Below are positions 5,190 to 5,423 of a stretch of 5,423 nucleotides of DNA, piece after piece (positions within the stretch are counted from its first letter, which is position 1; every line of letters begins with the position of its first letter). The stretch is from Bacillota bacterium. Its GTDB lineage: Bacteria; Bacillota_A; Clostridia; Lutisporales; Lutisporaceae. The stretch spans positions 1-5,423 of the forward strand of contig JAKJBT010000101.1 in the NCBI GenBank assembly GCA_022706865.1. Direction: 5' to 3'. The position numbers and the translations under genes are program-made. The notes beneath the pieces are model-generated. The model saw only the letters and a list, made by a program, of their open reading frames with translations. It searched no databases and was not told where the DNA came from.

Positions 5190-5274
5190 TGGTGGGGAAA
5201 GGTGGATTCGAACCACCGAAGTCTGCGACAACAGATTTACAGTCTGCCCCCTTTGGCCTCTCGGGAATTTCCCC
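5190..5274 (-). tRNA. tRNA-Tyr (GTA)
   Basis: An 85-base tRNA with a 7-bp acceptor GGGGAAA/TTTCCCC, discriminator A and encoded CCA (5190-5192). The anticodon loop CTGTAAA gives GTA (complement of 5238-5240). It has the long variable arm typical of bacterial tRNA-Tyr and a T-loop GGTTCGAATCC. It is the last gene of the cluster. Confidence 0.97.
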
Positions 5275-5278
5275 ATTA

Positions 5279-5354
5279 TGGAGCTGGTGATGGGACTCGA
5301 ACCCGCAACCTGCTGATTACAAATCAGCTGCTCTGCCAATTGAGCTACACCAGC
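5279..5354 (-). tRNA. tRNA-Thr (TGT)
   Basis: A 76-base tRNA with acceptor GCTGGTG/CACCAGC, discriminator T and encoded CCA (5279-5281). The anticodon stem GCTGA/TCAGC holds the loop TTTGTAA, so the anticodon is TGT (complement of 5319-5321). The T-loop is GGGTTCGAGTCCC. Only 4 bases separate it from tRNA-Tyr, and it is surely cotranscribed. Confidence 0.97.
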
Positions 5355-5360
5355 ATATTT

Positions 5361-5423
5361 TGGTGACCCATGGGGGAATCGAACCCCCGTTACCGCCGTG
5401 AAAGGGCGATGTCTTGACCGCTT
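5361..5423 (-). tRNA. tRNA-Glu (TTC), 5' end cut by window
   Basis: The visible 63 bases run from the D-arm (AAGCGGTCAAGAC) to an encoded CCA (5361-5363). The anticodon loop CTTTCAC gives TTC (complement of 5400-5402), and the T-arm is GGGGGTTCGATTCCCCC. The 3' acceptor strand ATGGGTC is present, but its 5' partner is outside the window. Confidence 0.94.

Noticed and set aside
4937..5366. Plus-strand frames containing GGFEPPKSATTDLQSAPFG and GTRTRNLLITNQLLCQLSY
   Set aside because: These are translations of the reverse strand of tRNA-Tyr and tRNA-Thr, a well-known source of spurious proteins.

Overview
The window looks like a chromosomal segment of a low-to-moderate GC Gram-positive bacterium of the class Clostridia. 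The reasons are strong AGGAGG-type ribosome binding sites, a SAM-I (S-box) riboswitch in front of metK, a RecD2-type helicase, encoded CCA ends on the tRNAs, and sigma-A-like promoters. The genus cannot be fixed from the sequence alone.

Layout from left to right. Positions 1-386 (minus) hold the first 128 codons of recD2, with a 5' leader that contains two tandem copies of a palindromic repeat. A divergent gene at 732-2009 (plus) encodes an unrecognised membrane protein in which a HEAT-like helical stretch and a four-cysteine zinc ribbon lie between two membrane blocks. It converges on metK (2041-3231, minus), and the two genes share a bidirectional terminator. metK is preceded by a full S-box aptamer, antiterminator, terminator and promoter. 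Upstream of it on the minus strand are a radical SAM protein of the SplB-like group (3527-4174), which appears to have lost an internal block right after its iron-sulfur cluster motif, and a REP-associated tyrosine transposase (RAYT, 4229-4981) with its own extended -10 promoter. The right edge (5151-5423, minus) is a tRNA cluster transcribed as Glu(TTC, cut by the window), Thr(TGT), Tyr(GTA), followed by a terminator.

The unifying signal is a family of about 27-bp imperfect palindromes with arms GGGACA/TGTCCC. Seven copies or remnants lie in this 5.4 kb: 403-429, 435-461, 3492-3518, 4204-4230, 5009-5037, 5100-5126 and 5127-5148. They sit only between genes or at gene ends. Four read in the plus orientation and three in the minus, so they flank the RAYT in inverted orientation. 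Arm changes are partly compensatory, so a hairpin rather than a sequence seems to be conserved. The likely picture is a RAYT/REP system: a domesticated HUH-family enzyme with its mobile hairpins, some of which now lie in mRNA leaders (recD2, the RAYT itself) or gene boundaries (radical SAM/metK, tRNA terminator). RAYT/REP systems as a class are known; the specific placements here are what deserve attention.
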